Shown here in pieces: positions 12,079-24,650 of a stretch of 64,000 nucleotides of DNA. A model generated the notes under the pieces. The model did not search any database. It was not told the origin of the DNA and worked only from the letters and a program-made list of their open reading frames with translations. This DNA is from Paguma larvata (taxonomy: Eukaryota > Chordata > Mammalia > Carnivora > Viverridae), in NCBI GenBank assembly GCA_030068075.1, contig CM057823.1:18076485-18140484 (forward strand), given 5' to 3'. Position numbers and translations under genes: made by a program. Position 1 is the first letter of the stretch; each line of letters starts with the position of its first letter.

Positions 12079-12603
12079 GGAGTGTGGAGCCTGACACAGG
12101 GCTGGAACTTTTATTGTGAGAGCATTACCCTGATACCAGGGTAAGAGAGAGGACCCTAAAAGCACCACGGCCAGATAAGGACACTAAACGCAAACTGTAG
12201 ACCACTATCCCTAATGAATATAAATGCAAGAGTAATCAAAAGATTAGCAAATCAGTTCAAGAACACAGTAAGTGGATTATATACCATGATCAATGGGATT
12301 TATCTCTGGTTCATCACGTGAACATCAGTAAATGTGATATACCACATCAATAGAGTGAAAAAGCAAAGTCATGGAATCACCCCAGTAAATGCGGAAAACC
12401 ATTTTGACAAAATACAATATTCTTTCATGAATAAAGCTTTTATAGATTGGGTATACAAAGAAAGTACCCCAGCATATAAAAGCCATTTACAACAAACCCA
12501 TAGCAAAAATTAGAGCTAGCATTGAAAAATTGAAAATTTTTCCTCTAAGATCTGGAACGAGGCAAGAATGCACAGTCTCACCATTCTTATTCAACATGTG
12601 AAT

Positions 12604-12626
12604 ACACACACACACACACACACAGG
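12604..12626 (+). repeat. (CA)n microsatellite
   Basis: Uninterrupted CA repeat of about 11 units inside L1 ORF2 sequence. Confidence 0.95.
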
Positions 12627-13007
12627 TATCCACATCAACAAGGAAGAAGTAAAATTGACCTTGTTTGTGGATCATATGATCTTGCACATAAGAAATTCCA
12701 AAGACTCAACTAAAAAGCTTTGTAACTAATGAACATTCAGTATTATTGCAGGATATAAAAATCAACATACAAAAATCAGTTGCATTTCTATATACTAATA
12801 ATAAAACAATTGAAAATAAAGAAAACTATCCCATTCAGAATAGTATCAAATAATAAATATCCAGGAATAAACTTATTAAAGAAGTGAAAGATCCATGCAA
12901 AAAAACTATAAAACTTTCTCAAAAGGAATAAAAGAGGACATTAACAAATGGAAAGACACCCTGTGTTCATAAATTGGAAAATATTGTTAGAATGTTCATA
13001 CTACCCA

Positions 13008-13193
13008 GGGGCACCTGGGTGGCTCAGTTGGTTAAGTGTCAGACCCTGGATTTCGGCCGGGTCAGGATATCAAGGGTTCAAGAGAGCCTGCTTCAAGAGA
13101 GCAGCATGGATCCTGCTTGGGAATCTCTCTCTCCCTCTCTGTCCCTCCACACCCCTATCTAAAATAAATACATAAACTTAAAAAAATTTAAAA
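13008..13193 (+). mobile_element. CAN-SINE nested in L1
   Basis: Head 'ggggcacctgggtggctcag' with a rearranged middle that duplicates 'caagagagcctgcttcaag'-like sequence. It ends in a CT-rich region and an A-rich tail. The 17-bp target duplication aatgttcatactaccca (12991-13007) and aatgttcctactaccca (13194-13210) differs at one base. L1 sequence is continuous across the insertion. Confidence 0.94.
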
Positions 13194-14822
13194 AATGTTC
13201 CTACTACCCAAAGCCGTTTATAGATATGATGCAATTCCTATCCAAATTCCATTGTCAGTCTTCATAGAAATAGAAGAATAATTCTCAAATTTGTATGGAC
13301 TTATGAAAGACTTTAAATAAAGCAATCCTGAAAAAGAAAAATAAAGCTGGAGACATTGTCTCATCATTGTATATATAATATGTATGATTATATCAATATC
13401 AAATATCATTTGAGAAGAAGGGAACCAAGAACATTCAATAAGGAAAAAATAGTTACTTGAACAAATGATTTTGGGAAAACTGGATAAACATACACAGAAA
13501 AATAAACTCAGACCCTTATCTTAGATCATGCACATATTTATCTCAAAATAGAACGAAGACTTAAACTTAAGACCAAATCTCCTTGAAGAAAACATAGGGA
13601 AGGAGTTCCTCGACATCAGTTTTGGCCATTATTTTTTGGATAAGACACCGAGAACATAAATGGAAGCAAAAATTAGTGAAGTAGACTATTTTAAAGTTAA
13701 ATGCTTTCGCACAAAACAAACAACCAAAAAAATGAAAACGCAACCTGAAGAATGGGAGAAAATGTTTGCAAACCATATATTGTGTAAGGGGTTAATATCC
13801 AAAATACATAAGGAATTCCTACAAACCAACAACAACAAAAACAAAACATACAATCTGATTAAAAAATGTGCACAAGAACTAAGTGGACATTTTTCCAAAG
13901 ACAACATCCAATGGTCAAGAGGTACATGGAAAGATACTCAATATCACTGACTATCAGGGAAACCCAATTCAAAACCACTATGAGATACCATCTCACACCT
14001 GTTAGAATGGCCATCAAAAGAAGACAAGATAACAAATTCTGGCAAGAAAGTGGAGTAAAGTGAAACCTTGTATACTTTTGGTAGGAATTAAATTGATTTC
14101 ACCTTTAAGGAAAACAACATGGATGTTCTTCAAAAAAAATAAAAAATAGAACTACCCTATGATATAGCAATTCCACTTCTGGGTATGTACACAAGGAAAT
14201 CAAATCAAGATCTTCAAGAGATACATTTACTCCTATGTTCACTGCAGCTTTATTCACGACAGCTAAGATATCCACATACAAATAAACCGATAAAAATGTG
14301 GTGTATATGCACAGTGAAATATTATTCGGCCGTAAAAACGAAGGAAGTCCTGCACATTCACAACAACATGGATGTATCCTGAGGACATTATGCTAAGTGA
14401 GATACGTCAGACCGAGAAAGACACATACTGCATGATATCACCTGTATGTGGAATCTAATAATCTCAAACTCGTAAAAAATAGAGTAAAATGGTGTTTAAG
14501 GGGGCTGGGTATTGGGGGTGAGGGAATACAAGAGCTGTCGTTCAAGGGTGCAAATATGCAAATAAGTCCTGGAGATCAAATGCATAGTACAGTAAATACA
14601 GACAACATTGTATTACAAGGATCAAACTTGCTAGGAAACTACCTCTTTTCCTACCACCAGAAAAAAAAACAAAAACATAATTATGTGACATGATAAAGGT
14701 GCTACCTATTGCTACAACAGCAGTCATATTACAATATATAAATATAACCAAATCAACATGTTGTATACCTTAAAGTGTACAGTGTTATAAGTCAAATCTA
14801 TTTCAATTAAGATGTAAAAAAG

Positions 14823-15525
14823 GTTATGAATATAAATTACAATTGCAGATCTGTTTTAGAATTCTCAAGTTTTTGGAATTACATATAGAGAAGTTTAAGA
14901 ATCTAAAATCATCATAATCAGTGAAAACACATTCTTAAGCATGTTCACCGATAGAGAACTATGAAATCAATCAATCCGATTGAAATTGAAGAGATGAATA
15001 AGGAAGAACAAAAGTAAGCATAAATTAGAGAACTTTAAGAACTGAATAAAGATATTCTTTTGGTGATAAAACAAAAAACACAAAAAGTAGCAAGCACTGA
15101 CAAAGCCAGATGTAGAGGGAGGTTATCAAAGTTTTACATGGTAATACAGATATTTTAATAGATATGAATGCAAATTTCAAAAGGTTCAAGTGCAAAATAA
15201 TAAATAGAGTTCGTCTCAAATTCAGGGTGGCTTATTATCAGTGCATGCATGAATAGTGACATGTTACTTTCTTTACTTCAAGTAAATGATTTTATTTTTG
15301 GTAGAAAAGGCCTCTGATAGGGCAGTACCCATTCTAGAGTTTTACAAATTGCTTTCATAATTATCAACTTTATCCTGAAAATTCATACCCCTGATAATTA
15401 TTTGAAAGTTGGAATTTGTGCAGAGAATACAAGATAGGATTAAATATCCTAGAATCTAAAAAGAACTGAAAAGCTTCAAATAATTTGAAAACTTTATATG
15501 GTGTCCAGCTGCATTTCATTTGTAG
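14823..15525. other. Unique AT-rich sequence, no gene seen
   Basis: It follows the L1 terminus directly. No element or exon recognised. Only short open frames on both strands. Confidence 0.5.
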
Positions 15526-15537
15526 AAGTCTTTGTAT

Positions 15538-15769
15538 GTATATTTGTATATGTATGTATATGTATGTATTTTTAAGCTTTATTTTTATTTATTTGCAAGA
15601 GGGACAACAAGCAGGGGAGGGGACGAGAAGGAGAGAGACAATCTCAAGCAGGCTCTACACTGGCGGCCCAGAACCTGACTTGGGGCTTGATCCCATGAAC
15701 CTCGAGATCAAGACCTGAGCAGAAATCAGGAGTTGGCTGCTCAATAGACTGAGCTCTCCAGGTGCCCCA
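15538..15769 (-). mobile_element. Older CAN-SINE, antisense
   Basis: The complemented tail region includes a TATG-rich microsatellite, followed by GA-rich sequence and the complemented head 'gagctctccaggtgcccc'. Target duplication aagtctttgtat is perfect at 15526-15537 and 15770-15781. The head and middle are more diverged than in the felid copies, suggesting an older carnivore subfamily. Confidence 0.9.
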
Positions 15770-15781
15770 AAGTCTTTGTAT

Positions 15782-16795
15782 TTATTAACATAAAAAACTC
15801 TTTGCTATTTATTAACAACAACCACAGTGAAGATCAAAGACAAGAGATCTCATTTACAGAAATAAAGAACACTTAGAATTGATCCTAAGCAGAATTCTGT
15901 AGGTTTTTTGTAAAAAGAAATTATAGATGAATAAATGGTGATACCTCACTTGAGGACGGGAAGATTAGGCAATTTACAGAAGTCAATTATTCCTAATTCC
16001 AACAAAATTATAATTGTACGATATCTAAATGTTACCACACAGAATGCATTCATCTCTATGAATAGTTAGCCAAAGAGCTGTGCATACAAGAGGTATATAC
16101 CAATGGAAGGGACCAGAAGACAATGAATATGTCAAATGATTTTTCATGGAGTAGTAGAATTTGGGTGATTTTTGTTTTTTTTCTCATGTTAATTATTTTT
16201 TTTAAGATGCTTAGTTTTTTTTTCACAATGATTTTTTTTCCCCACAATGAAATTTAAAGATAAAAACAATTACCTGAACTGTACCACAAAATCCCAAATT
16301 TTATATAGCTGATTTTTGGGCCATAGTCTGCCCAAATCAGCCTTGGAATAATTTTGGCTCAGATGAATTTGGCGGTGAAAGAGCCAAGTGTCAAAGGCAC
16401 TAATAGATGGATGGAGCTAAGGGAAGCTTCCATGCTGAAAAACCATCCGTGCTCAAGTGCGCTAAAGGCACTGTGGTCTCCCGCTCGGCACACACAGACC
16501 CCAGCTGTGATTTGAGCGAAACGCTGCGCACGCAAGAGTGTTGTAACCATACCCTACACCTACACCGGAACCTTTAGGATCCCTGTTCCCTGGTTTGTTG
16601 TACAATTAAATAAAACATCTATACTACAGAAACTGAATGAAGTTCGCTTATAACATATTGATCTACAGATCACTAATTCTCCTGGTTCAGGGTACATGAG
16701 TAGACTTCCTAGATGCTGTTTCAAAAAGGCATCTAGATATAGACTTCAAAATTTGTATATGGCAAGTATTTAATGTACAATAAAAAAAATCTCCA
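15782..16795. other. Unique sequence with a small CpG-containing patch
   Basis: No repeat recognised. The portion at about 16320-16590 has higher GC and several CpG sites (for example 'gcgaaacgctgcgcacg' near 16517) compared with its AT-rich surroundings. No convincing open frame or splice structure. Confidence 0.45.
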
Positions 16796-16993
16796 GGGGC
16801 CCTGGGTGGCCCAGTGAGCCTCTGACTTAAGCTCAGGTCAGATCTCTCTATTCATGGGTTCGAACCCAATGTCTGACTGTGTGCTGACCGCTCAGAGCCT
16901 GGAGCCTGCTTCCCATGTTGTGTCTCCCTCGCTCTCTGCTCCTCCCCCGCTCACTTTCTCTCTTAAAAAATAAACATTATTATTATTATTTTA
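16796..16993 (+). mobile_element. CAN-SINE (felid type)
   Basis: Head 'ggggccctgggtggcccagt' with a short deletion before the B box 'gggttcgaaccc', the conserved 'agagcctggagcctgcttc' block and a tail that has become (ATT)n. No clear target duplication remains. Confidence 0.9.
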
Positions 16994-17655
16994 ATCTTGG
17001 GTTAACAGGAAAATAAATGTTCTGGGACAGTTTAGAATGCTGCTCTTCTAATTAAAAAGATAGATGTTAGTATAAATATTGTTTATATTTCTATATCCAA
17101 TTGTCTATACACATTGAAACATTTAAAAATACACATATCCATCTGTAATCACTTTTCATTGTATTGCTCTAAAGATTACCTTTTTACCGGGCTAGATAAG
17201 CAGATGTGTCAGCCACATCCAGCTGGTCACCCAGTGCCTGACAAATGGCTTTCTAATCTCTATGTCACTGTCCATTCCTTCAATCTCTCTATAAGCGTGT
17301 TTTTACTTATCATGAGAGCATATGCCAATAGATTTCACTCTGCCTGGCATATAGTAAGCAGGTAAATATTTAATGACTAAATTAGTTAAAACTCCTAGAA
17401 TTCAGGTTGTTCAATATCATCATCTATCATCTGTTTTGGCATTCTAATATTACATTAAAAAACCGGGTGAAAAGTTACTACTGAAATAGGACCACTTCAG
17501 TTTCTGTAAGGACGGTCTATTTAATTCAAATAAAAGATTTTGCATAAAAATTTTGATCACCATTTTTACTGTAAACTTTAACTATTCCTCTACCCCAAAT
17601 ATTACAAAAGCAGAAGAGTTTAATTAAAATTATCTCTTTATGGAATTTGCCTCTA
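16994..17655. other. Unique sequence, no gene seen
   Basis: About 660 bases without a recognised element. It contains only short open frames. Confidence 0.5.
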
Positions 17656-17670
17656 AGAATATTCATTTTT

Positions 17671-17874
17671 AATGTTTATTTATTTTTGAGACAGAGAGAG
17701 ACAGAGCATGAGTGGGGGAGGGGCAGAGAGAGAGGGAGACACAGAATGTGAAGCAGGCCCCAGGCTTTGAGCTGTCAGCAAAGAGACCGATGCGGGGCTC
17801 GAACTCACCGACCTGTGAGATCATGACCTGAGCCAAAGTCGGACGCTCAACCGACTGAGCCACCCAGGCGCCCC
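17671..17874 (-). mobile_element. Young CAN-SINE (felid type), antisense
   Basis: Nearly consensus felid copy in reverse: 'aatgtttatttatttttgag' tail complement, GA-rich region, 'tgcggggctcgaactcac' B box complement, and 'gagccacccaggcgcccc' head complement. The 15-bp target duplication agaatattcattttt (17656-17670 and 17875-17889) is perfect, which argues for a recent insertion. Confidence 0.96.
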
Positions 17875-17889
17875 AGAATATTCATTTTT

Positions 17890-18591
17890 ATCCCATTACC
17901 AAAAAAGAAAAACAAAACAAAACAACCACCCTGCATTCTTAAGTGGGGTAACCAAGATGAAAGAAAATATTAACCAATAAACTTAACTACTATCTTTTCC
18001 ATAGAAAATGTAAAGTGTTATTTACGATTTCAAATATTTTGTGATTAACATTACGTAACATCTACCTTCTAAGGACAGAATATGGAACATATAGGAAACA
18101 TTGTTTGAGGGTAAATAGGGATTTTTTAAAAAAAAATCTAAACGTTCCTTAAATTTTCTTCCTCTTCTGATCTCACACATTAGCAATACTTTATACCATT
18201 CCAAAAAAAGGTAAGTGTTCATCTAGTCAATTATGAATTTCCAACAGTAGTTAAAATATTTAAATTATGATGTGAATTGCCATATAACACCACTAATACA
18301 TTGAATGTTAGTTTAAAAATCTCCATGTGTAGAGACTTAATTTTATGTATTAATTTATTATTTATGTACTTACATTGGCCACTAGTGCTAATAAGGTTGG
18401 TCTACATAAAATGATTAAATTAAAAAATATTGTATTTAACATGGTACATAAGCATGTGTGACTTTTACACCTCTTAGACACCAGTGAAATTTCATTACAT
18501 GCAAAAAAAAATGTAAAAAGGCTTGATAACCATAGGTATGCAATCAAGAGCAACAACATTTTTTTTTAAGTGATTTCAATAGACCCAAAGT
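17890..18591. other. Unique AT-rich sequence, no gene seen
   Basis: No element recognised; only short open frames. A poly-A/poly-C junction near 17910 may be a degenerate simple repeat. Confidence 0.5.
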
Positions 18592-19225
18592 TGTTGGGAT
18601 CTTACCAGACTGATAACAGAAGACAGTTGGAAGGAGGGGGTCATTATGTTACCCGTGGGAGAGTCTGCATTGTGGGAATGGGGATCTTGGTTCCTGGATT
18701 CTCCACAAGGGATTTATGAGAGGATCCATGTTCCAATGAGGACCGAATGAAAGGAGCAAGCACAAAGCAGGTTATTAAGGAAGGAAGTACTGGAGAAGGG
18801 AAAGTGGGCAGGCCCAGAGGTGGTAACTGCCCTGAGGCTACAGAAGTCTTTTCCTTTCACCTGAGTGGGGTCTTGGGTCATGTGACAGGGTGCTGTCTAA
18901 TGGAGGTTGCTTCCAATCATTTGGAGGACTCCATTTATAGGTTGAGAGGGAAAGTCTGTGACTCTACAAGATTTGTACCAGAACTGTCATGGCTGCCTTC
19001 CCCCACTGGAGGGTCTAAAACCAAAATGCAAATGCATTATGTTAAGTCTAGGGATGACCCTCAGGCACAGGTGGAAGGGAAGAACACTTGTTCTGCATCT
19101 GTGGCTCTTCATCCGTTAGGTCTGGAGTCTTGGAAAGCACGAGGCCAGGATTTTGAGGGTCTTAGAAGCCACGAAATCAGGATGTTGTGCCCACCAGGCT
19201 TCTAATGTAGAACTTATTTCTCACA
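18592..19225 (-). mobile_element. LTR-like block (candidate solo LTR), antisense
   Basis: Read on the minus strand, the block starts TGTGAGAAATAAG and ends GATCCCAACA, giving TGTG...AACA termini. A TATA-like CTATAAATGG lies at about 18929-18938, and a degenerate poly-A region (TTAATAACC) lies about 160 bases downstream. Its base composition is richer in GC than the flanks. I found no target duplication, so the boundaries and identity are inferred. A 152-codon open frame (18747-19205) runs antisense to this LTR, resembles nothing I know and is probably chance. Confidence 0.45.
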
Positions 19226-19806
19226 GTCCTTGCCTCTTGCTCATATCTAACTGCCTACTCTATTGGTTATTCTGTTGATACCACCTCAAGTTGACCAACC
19301 AAGACATAGAAAATAAACTCCTTTAGAAACATGGTAATTAAAGAAATAATTCAACAAGCTCTAATTAAAGTATCTGCCTAAGGGATGGACACTTGAGACA
19401 CAGGGTGAAGGTTTCCTGGTAAAACAGTAGAAGAGACTTTGCATCTTTATACCATTACTGTTTTAATAGGTTTTTACCAAGTTCTTCAATTACTGTAAAG
19501 TAATAACTGAAATATTATATCTAAATACATCTTTCAAAGGCCTGGGAAGGTCCGTGCCTACCAGGTAACTGATAATGGTTAGTTGTGTCCATTTTTGAGT
19601 TGGCTGCAATTAATACAAGGAAAAGAATTTCTATATTCCTGGGTAGTTTTCTATCTGCCGAAGTATTACATTCTTTGGGATGGGGAGTCGAGTCAATGCA
19701 GAGGAACTTTGAGTGGAGAGTATAAGTTGTCTCCCACTTACAGCTCCTCTGCACTAAATAAACAGCCTTGGGGGATGATGGGTGGATGTCCTGACTTCAG
19801 TGCATA
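19226..19806. other. Unique sequence, no gene seen
   Basis: No repeat recognised. The 19530-19780 part has overlapping open frames on both strands (about 77-87 codons) without any recognisable domain. Confidence 0.5.
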
Positions 19807-19820
19807 CTCCTATTACTTTT

Positions 19821-20031
19821 TTTTTTTAATGTTAACTTATTTTTGAGAGTGAGAGAGAGGGGGAGAGAGAGCAGGGGAGGGGCAGAGACAGAGGGAGACA
19901 CAGAATCCAAAGCAGTCTCCAGGCTCTGAGCTGTCAGCCCAGAGCCCAACATGAGGCTCGAACTCACAAACTGTGAGATCATGACCTGAGCCCAAGTCGG
20001 ACGCTTAACCGACTGAGCCACCCAGGTGCCC
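19821..20031 (-). mobile_element. CAN-SINE (felid type), antisense
   Basis: T-run, GA-rich segment, 'gaggctcgaactcacaaac' B box complement and 'gagccacccaggtgccc' head complement. Perfect 14-bp target duplication ctcctattactttt at 19807-19820 and 20032-20045. Well preserved. Confidence 0.95.
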
Positions 20032-20086
20032 CTCCTATTACTTTTATAAAGCCTGTAAAACATTTTTATTAAAAAAGGAAACTTTA

Positions 20087-20279
20087 GTGGTGCCTGGCTG
20101 GCTCAGTCAGTTGAGCATCTGATTCTTCATTTCTGCTCAAGTCATGATCCCTGGGTTGTGGGATCGAGGCCTGTGTCAGGCTGCTGAGCACGGAGCATTC
20201 TTGAGATTCTCTCTCTCCCTCTGCCCTTCCCTGCCCCCATTCATGCTTCCTAAAAAAAAAAAAAAATTAAAAAAATAAA
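20087..20279 (+). mobile_element. Older CAN-SINE
   Basis: Head 'tgcctggctggctcagtcag', with a B-box region 'gggatcgaggcctgtgtc' and 'cggagcattcttgagattct' in place of the felid-type middle. Ends in an A15-plus tail. It resembles older pan-carnivore CAN-SINEs rather than the felid subfamily. Only 41 bases separate its start from the target duplication of the previous SINE, which is in the opposite orientation. Confidence 0.9.
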
Positions 20280-22034
20280 GTGTATAATGGTTAAAGATGT
20301 GAAATATGCTCATCGAAATCTGTTAGGTGAATAAGTGATTAAAATAAAAACTATTATTACAACCAAGTAAACAAAGTAACAAATTGTCTATGCAAAACAA
20401 AACCAAAAAAAAATAAAATATGCTGTGTCTTTTACCGGATAAGTAACGTTAAAACGATAAGAAGAAAATAACCATCACCAGTTCAATCTAGATTAGAAAT
20501 TTAAAAACTTTCATCATCTTTGTATCAGACACATGTCACCTTAGTGGGGAAAAAGGCATTGTTCTAATCCACAAAATGAAAGATTTTGTCAAATAATAGG
20601 GAAGGTCCTTATAAGACTAAAGTGGTGTTTTCACAGGATTCAAAATAAAATAAAACTTGCAAGAAATTCTAGTGCATTAGTAAATGGGATGAGAAGACAA
20701 TATATAGTCTATGTTGGATTTCTGAAACTATTTTGGAAAAGTGGTTATTTTTTATTTTAAAACTTGTCAGTGGTATTTTCATAGTACATTGATCTGGTAC
20801 TTTCCTGGTTCTTTTCACAATATTTCTAATATCTCATTTATATCCTGAATTGAAAAGTAACTGCATCTTCGTACCATATCTGAAGTAGTTTTTCATGCAT
20901 ATTGTATATTCTTGAGACTGATTTTAGCAAGGTCCAAGCTAAGCCCAGATAAAAGGTAACTAGCATTGGAAACAAAACTGATCAGACCTTATGACACTAT
21001 TTTAATGAAGTTAAAATGTACTAAATGTTACCTTTAAAAAATGTTTATGAATTGAAAACGTTTATCTGAAAGGCACAATATGTCCCCGTCAAACTGACTT
21101 TCAGGGTAAAATATTTTCATGTGTCTTTAAAACAAAAGATAAAAGAAAGTGGTTTCTGCCAAGGACAGAAAGCAAGCTAATAGTTTTTGTTCTGACGTGA
21201 ATTTGCAACAGTAATTTTCTTCCCTTTTGAAAAACCTAGAAGTAATCAGGGAGGTCTAACAGAAGGTTGGGGGGGAGCATGATGCATTGCTGAGTCTCAT
21301 AGTCTTCACAAAGACACATGCCCATATGCAAATGTAGATACACTTAACACATACTAGAAACCAGTTAGAAATGAGACAAGGGCAGAATTAGATGGTATGG
21401 GGTTCGGGAAAGGTAAAAGGGAGTCATGAAGTTTAATAGCTTTTGATCTATATTGTTACTTGCTATATATTTTTTTCTTGTCTTAGTCATTCACCCCTAA
21501 CACTATACCTCAGAATTGAGAAACGTGGCACTCTCCAGATATTTCAGATGTCCTTCTAGAATTTACAATTTTGCTGTGGCTAAAATTAGGCTCTCTCTTA
21601 TGTCTTTTTCAGAAAAAAAAAAAACAACAATTTTTTTATATATACCTAGTGTTAAATTTGGAGATATTTTTCAACATGGTTTCAAAACTAAGGTAAGCGA
21701 GTTGCTTTTACTATCGACATCATACACACTACGGCATGAAAACGTTGATGTGCTGGTTAACAATGGATTAGAACCAGTCTTCCGTAATGAACCTAGGCAA
21801 GAAATTTGAAAGGCAATGAACAAAGTGGATGATGATTTGGTCTGTGTGAAATCCTGCCAACAGATTTTATATTTATTATTGACTCTATTTCTTGGAGTGT
21901 TTGAGTCAAAGTCTTATAAAGCTTTCAAGAAAATTATATTTGAAAGGATTTTATGTTGCCAATGAAAGCCTTTCTTAGACTGTGAGACCAGTATTAGTGA
22001 CTGCTGTCTATTTTCTCAGACAACCAATCACTTC
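20280..22034. other. Unique sequence, no gene seen
   Basis: About 1.75 kb with no named element. The longest open frame (about 97 codons, 21516-21809) has no recognisable domain and is crossed by an A12 run. Confidence 0.5.
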
Positions 22035-22235
22035 TTCCTCTTGTAATATCATTCCACAGGATTAAAATGTGGTGTTTCACCTCTAAGGAGCCATTTCCGG
22101 CACTGAGTCTTCAAACAAAGCGAAGTCAATCCGATCACAGTATGCCTATGGTTAGACTGCTTACTCACCTTTATCCTAGACTAGAAGCCTTTGAAAATAG
22201 AACCCACTTCCCAGGGTTAATACTAAAAACACAGT
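22035..22235 (+). mobile_element. Possible L2 3' end fragment
   Basis: Weak plus-strand L2-like order: a 'tcacctctaaggagccattt' block where L2 has its conserved protein C-terminal coding region, then 'tttatcctagactagaagcc', which resembles the L2 3' UTR 'ctagactgtaagct' segment. Heavily eroded. Confidence 0.4.
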
Positions 22236-22249
22236 TCAAGTAATCCTCA

Positions 22250-22441
22250 TTTTTTTTTCTAGAAAGAGAGTGAGTCCAAATAGGGGAGAGGGGTAGAGGG
22301 GAAGAGAGAGAGAGAATCTTAAGCAGACTCCATGCTCAGTGCAGAACCCTCCAAGGGGCTCGATCGCAGGATCCTGGGATCATGACCTGAGCTGAAATCA
22401 AAGAATCAGACACTCAACCGACTGAACCATGCAGGCAACCC
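22250..22441 (-). mobile_element. Older CAN-SINE, antisense
   Basis: T-run and GA-rich region, then 'ggctcgatcgcaggatcctg' and the complemented head 'accgactgaaccatgcagg'. The 'gatcgcaggatcctgggat' middle is of the pan-carnivore type. No clean target duplication seen. Confidence 0.85.
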
Positions 22442-24034
22442 TCTTTCTCATTCTTTAAAGAATTTATGCTTACAAGGCTGATTTTAGTCAGGAGCCCTAG
22501 TTTTTTTAAGGGAAGTCACCATTTTCCATTTGAAGAGATGAATGGAATTATGTAGTCACAACAGATCAGTTCTCATTCCTGGATGGTTCCTCTGTTGGCC
22601 CTTTAATAAACAATAACTCAGAATGGGTAGGTAAATTTCGGGAGTTTCCAAACTCCCCCGAACTGCCTGGCCTGAACTCCTCTACCCTCAGTAATTAGTT
22701 AGTCCTCACCTTCAGAGAGTGATCAAGGTTTTAATAGACCATGGCTGTGAAGAAAACAGCTGGTAATACTTGGGGGACAATTTCTATTTACAGTAACTTG
22801 GTCTAAAATAACTAAATCTAAAGAAAATAGACATTAACAAAACTAAATCATGGTAACTGTCACATTAGAATACAGGCATTCTTCCATCCTTGTGGAAGAG
22901 GCAAGGGCTTATCTAAGAGTTTAATTTTAAAGCTGGTTAAAAGAAAACTGAGCCTTCCTCCAAGCAGCCTACCTGGAAACTGATGGAAACATTAACAAAG
23001 AATACGATCAGGTGAAAGGTTAATTGCTCTCCAATGCCTCTTATTTATTCACTCTCTTATTTCACAGTGCACCGAGAATGCCCTAGGCACTCAGGAAACC
23101 GGACTTCATGTCAGTGAGGGTATCGCTGAGAATTATCAGCATCCTTGTTGTTTTGGAGCAAAAGGGGTAAGTTGGAAAGCTCCTCTCCTACTAATGACAG
23201 CGAGGGCCTTGAAAGAAGTTATTGTTGATGTTTCTACGATGCTCAGCCATTTTGGGATACAAGACGAGTCTCACTGGCAGGTGTTCGATTATTAGGAAAA
23301 TTAAACAGATGGCATTGGCAAACCATGGCTCCCCTTTTCCTCAGCTGCCAGGAATGCCTACCCTTGGGCTTAGCTTCACATATGTTTGTTTAATAAGGTC
23401 CCTGCCATTTCAAGGAAACAGAGTCAGTGTCATCATTCAAGCGTGCCCAGAACTGTGAACTAATAACACTATCCATATTTTCCCCAGAGTGGGAGGCAAC
23501 GAAACTCTTGGTGCTTTCTGTGGCACTCATACCTGCCTCTGAGGAATCCACCGAGGCACCCCCTGTAGCTGGCTTACAGGAGGAAAGTGTGTGTGCATCT
23601 CAGTGGTTGTTTGCAGTGTTCAGCAGACTGTAACATGGATCTGATGCCCTGTGTTAGCACATGAACAACAGCAGCCAAGCCCCAAGTCTCCGCACAATCA
23701 AGTAACAGAGAATATCATTTCCAAGAATAGCATTTCCTGTTGTCTAAATCCAGTCCACTTTGGTAACATTAGGTTTCCCTTTTAATTGTAAGCTTGTTTG
23801 ATTTATAGGCCAATCTTAAGAAACAGCTCCCAAGTTTATTGACAGAAGATCTCCTACAGATGCCTAATTAACGCCATTAACATAATGAAACCATGGAATT
23901 TTAGGAACTAAAAACATTCTGAAAATTCAAATCATCCTAACAAAAATAAAATAAACATCACTTGTGATTGTGTGTATCAATTGTATATGCAGATTTTTGA
24001 ATAAAATACAGTAAGTTCCATATATATTAGAATG
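22442..24034. other. Unique sequence, no gene seen
   Basis: About 1.6 kb with balanced base composition and no recognised repeat. Open frames at 23222-23458 and 23427-23633 (65-80 codons) show no known domain and no splice-site context I would trust. Confidence 0.5.
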
Positions 24035-24650
24035 AGCAAAAAATTATTCATTCAACAAAGATGTATTGCACATTTACCATTAGCCTAGGACTATGACATA
24101 CACTGGGGCTATAATAAGGAACAAGGCAAATATAGCTTTCAACAAGCTTATGAATGACAGGAAAAAAAGAAAAGCAGACAGCAAGGAGAAATAAAACGAT
24201 GGGCCTATGTGAGCACGGAGGAAGGACACCCCACCTTTAGAAGGGCAAGAGCGATAGAGAAATGCCTTCTGATATCAAGAGGAGGTCAGGCAAAACACAC
24301 AAATGAGAACTCCTGGAGGAAACTGGAACTTGAGGAGAATCAGGTATATTTGAGGACATGAGGTTCCGTCAATATGGCTGGGAGGTCATGAATGAAAAGA
24401 GGGGGTGGGAGGAAACGTGCCTGGAGGCATCGTGGGATTCCCATCATGATCAAACGATGAAAGTGATGCTGAGTCTGTCGGCAAGTCCCTGGCAATTTTT
24501 AAGTAAGGGAGAGGCATAGATTTCCTTGTTTTGAAACAGCACTTTGACTACCATGTGGAAAATGGATTGGATTGGGACAGGTACGGAGATAGTTGGAATA
24601 CTCAAGATAAAAAAATTAATGAACTTCAGCCTGGTTGATGGAAGTGGGGT
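24035..24650 (-). mobile_element. L2 LINE 3' part, antisense
   Basis: Starts with the complemented L2 terminus ('attcattcaacaaagatgta'), then the counterpart of 'cactggggctataataagg', and later 'gagaggcatagatttcc' and 'gattggattgggacagg', which correspond to the C-terminal coding region read backwards. Highly diverged. It ends in a poly-A-rich stretch near 24668. Confidence 0.65.

Larger units (their letters stand above)
12090..14822 (+). mobile_element. Old L1: ORF2 RT region to 3' UTR
   Basis: A long plus-strand L1 remnant. It begins at 'agcattaccctgatacc' and runs through 'atccctaatgaatataaatg', the RT palm region, 'gaacattcagtattattgca', 'caaaatacataaggaattcc', the C-terminal 'gagataccatctcacacctg' block and a 3' UTR ending near 'tatttcaattaagatgta'. 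Stops and frameshifts are scattered throughout, so there is no functional RT. A (CA)n tract lies at 12604-12626 and a SINE at 13008-13193. Confidence 0.88.

Noticed and set aside
18747..19205. A 152-codon open frame as a host protein gene
   Set aside because: No recognisable domain, no splice or promoter context, and it runs antisense through an LTR-like block.
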